From: Phoebastria nigripes
Lineage: Eukaryota; Chordata; Aves; Procellariiformes; Diomedeidae
Direction: 5' to 3'
Length of the DNA stretch: 64,000 nucleotides
Assembly: GCA_035582835.1 (NCBI GenBank)
Contig: JAYKAV010000500.1
Coordinates: forward strand, 549,743 to 613,742
The notes beneath the pieces were generated by a model, which saw only the letters and a program-made list of their open reading frames with translations, was not told where the DNA came from and did no database searches. This document shows positions 63,540 through 64,000 of this stretch, piece after piece. Position 1 is the stretch's first letter. Every line of letters begins with the position of its first letter. The translations under genes were made by a program, and so were the position numbers.

Positions 63540-64000
63540 GCGTCCCAAATGGTGCCTATAAACACCAGCAGCCGCCCGGGCCGAAAGCAGCAGCGCGCCC
63601 TCCCACCCCGCGAGCGCTCTGCGCCTGCCGAGCGCCCCGATGTCGGCAGGAGAGCGCCCGCAGCGCGCGGCTGCCGGCGGAGCGCGGCACCGAGCGACGC
63701 CGCGCGCCGGGACAGCGCGGAGCGCCGGGGGCCGCAGCAGCGCCGCACCGACCGCGCCCGGCCCGCGCACGAGGCGGACGCGGGCTTTCAGCGGGTCCGG
63801 ACGCCGCCGCGCAGAAGATTTAGGTGGAAAGAAACCCGTGCTTTCCCGGGAAGGAGGGTGCGTTGGCAGGAAACGCCTCGATTTCAGGAGGGCACTCCAT
63901 ACAGGCAGCGGAGAAGCCCCGCGTGTCCCGCGCCCGCCCCGCGCCCCGGAGCCCCGCCGCTCCCCGCGAAGGCGGCGGCGGCCGAGCGGCACGTCCCGCC
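63540..64000. promoter_or_regulatory. CpG island running off the right end, candidate NR6A1 promoter region
   Basis: From about 63,540 the sequence changes sharply from AT-rich to very GC- and CpG-rich and stays so to the last base. A TATA-like 'ctataaac' lies at its left edge (63,557). In human the NR6A1 5' end lies on this side of the miR-181 pair, so I infer this island is at or near the NR6A1 start. Minus-strand frames here (up to 204 codons) do not contain the known NR6A1 N-terminus and I see no minus-strand donor, so the coding first exon would be beyond the window. The island could equally serve a plus-strand transcript to the right. Confidence 0.7.

Larger units (their letters stand above)
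1..64000 (-). other. NR6A1: Inferred intronic territory of NR6A1 (minus strand)
   Basis: Inference from synteny, not from coding sequence. In mammals the mir-181a-2/mir-181b-2 pair lies antisense within a large intron of NR6A1 (germ cell nuclear factor, an orphan nuclear receptor that represses Oct4 in early development). The window carries exactly that microRNA pair on the plus strand, so the minus strand is expected to be NR6A1 pre-mRNA. I looked for the NR6A1 DNA-binding domain (the P-box region CEGCKGFFKR in minus-strand codons) and for its glycine-rich N-terminus and saw neither. All or most of the window would therefore be intron, with exon 1 at or beyond the right-hand CpG island and the zinc-finger exons to the left of base 1. 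The gene need not cover the whole window. Confidence 0.4.

Noticed and set aside
63378..63992. Minus-strand 204-codon frame in the right-hand CpG island
   Set aside because: GC-driven composition, no recognisable domain and no match to the NR6A1 N-terminus. The last third reads through AT-rich DNA with no splice donor.
1..64000. tRNA, rRNA, CRISPR, operon-like or prophage features
   Set aside because: None seen on either strand by eye; composition and repeats are those of vertebrate nuclear DNA.

Overview
This is vertebrate nuclear DNA, almost certainly from a bird. It has no prokaryotic gene organisation. Its long AT-rich stretches carry only short chance reading frames, and there are two classic CpG islands. 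The recognisable interspersed repeats are CR1 LINEs: two short 3' ends near 0.4 kb and 19.2 kb, and one 1.3-kb copy at 48.1-49.4 kb that still holds decayed reverse-transcriptase coding sequence. CR1 is the dominant LINE of birds and is also common in other reptiles. Isolated single Ns occur throughout, and one 44-base N gap lies inside the main CpG island.

The firmest content is a pair of plus-strand microRNA hairpins. The 36.39-36.47 kb hairpin contains the canonical miR-181a mature sequence. The 38.25-38.33 kb hairpin contains the canonical miR-181b sequence with a 3' arm of the 181b-2 type. The 1.8-kb spacing and the arm sequences identify the mir-181a-2/mir-181b-2 cluster. In human this cluster sits on chromosome 9q33 in a plus-strand non-coding host transcript (MIR181A2HG), antisense to an intron of the orphan nuclear receptor gene NR6A1. 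The window fits that layout. A TATA- and CCAAT-containing CpG-island promoter at 20.6 kb points rightwards toward the microRNAs, with a G+C-rich first exon ending in a strong splice donor. A second CpG island runs off the right end and could be the NR6A1 5' end. I found no NR6A1 coding exon, so the minus strand is best read as NR6A1 intron; this rests on remembered synteny.

Layout: 1-19.9 kb, non-coding DNA with scattered short CpG-rich islets. 19.95-21.56 kb, CpG-island promoter, first exon, sequence gap and a perfect 46-bp inverted repeat. 21.6-36.4 kb, AT-rich intronic DNA with a few candidate small plus-strand exons. 36.4-38.3 kb, the miR-181 cluster. 38.3-63.5 kb, AT-rich DNA with the long CR1, an exact 41-bp tandem duplication, a perfect 30-bp palindrome, several GC-richer islets and a few splice-flanked candidate exons on the minus strand. 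63.54-64.0 kb, right-hand CpG island. No protein-coding gene can be called with confidence. The candidate exons rest only on splice-site pairs and open frames, and some are expected by chance in this much sequence.
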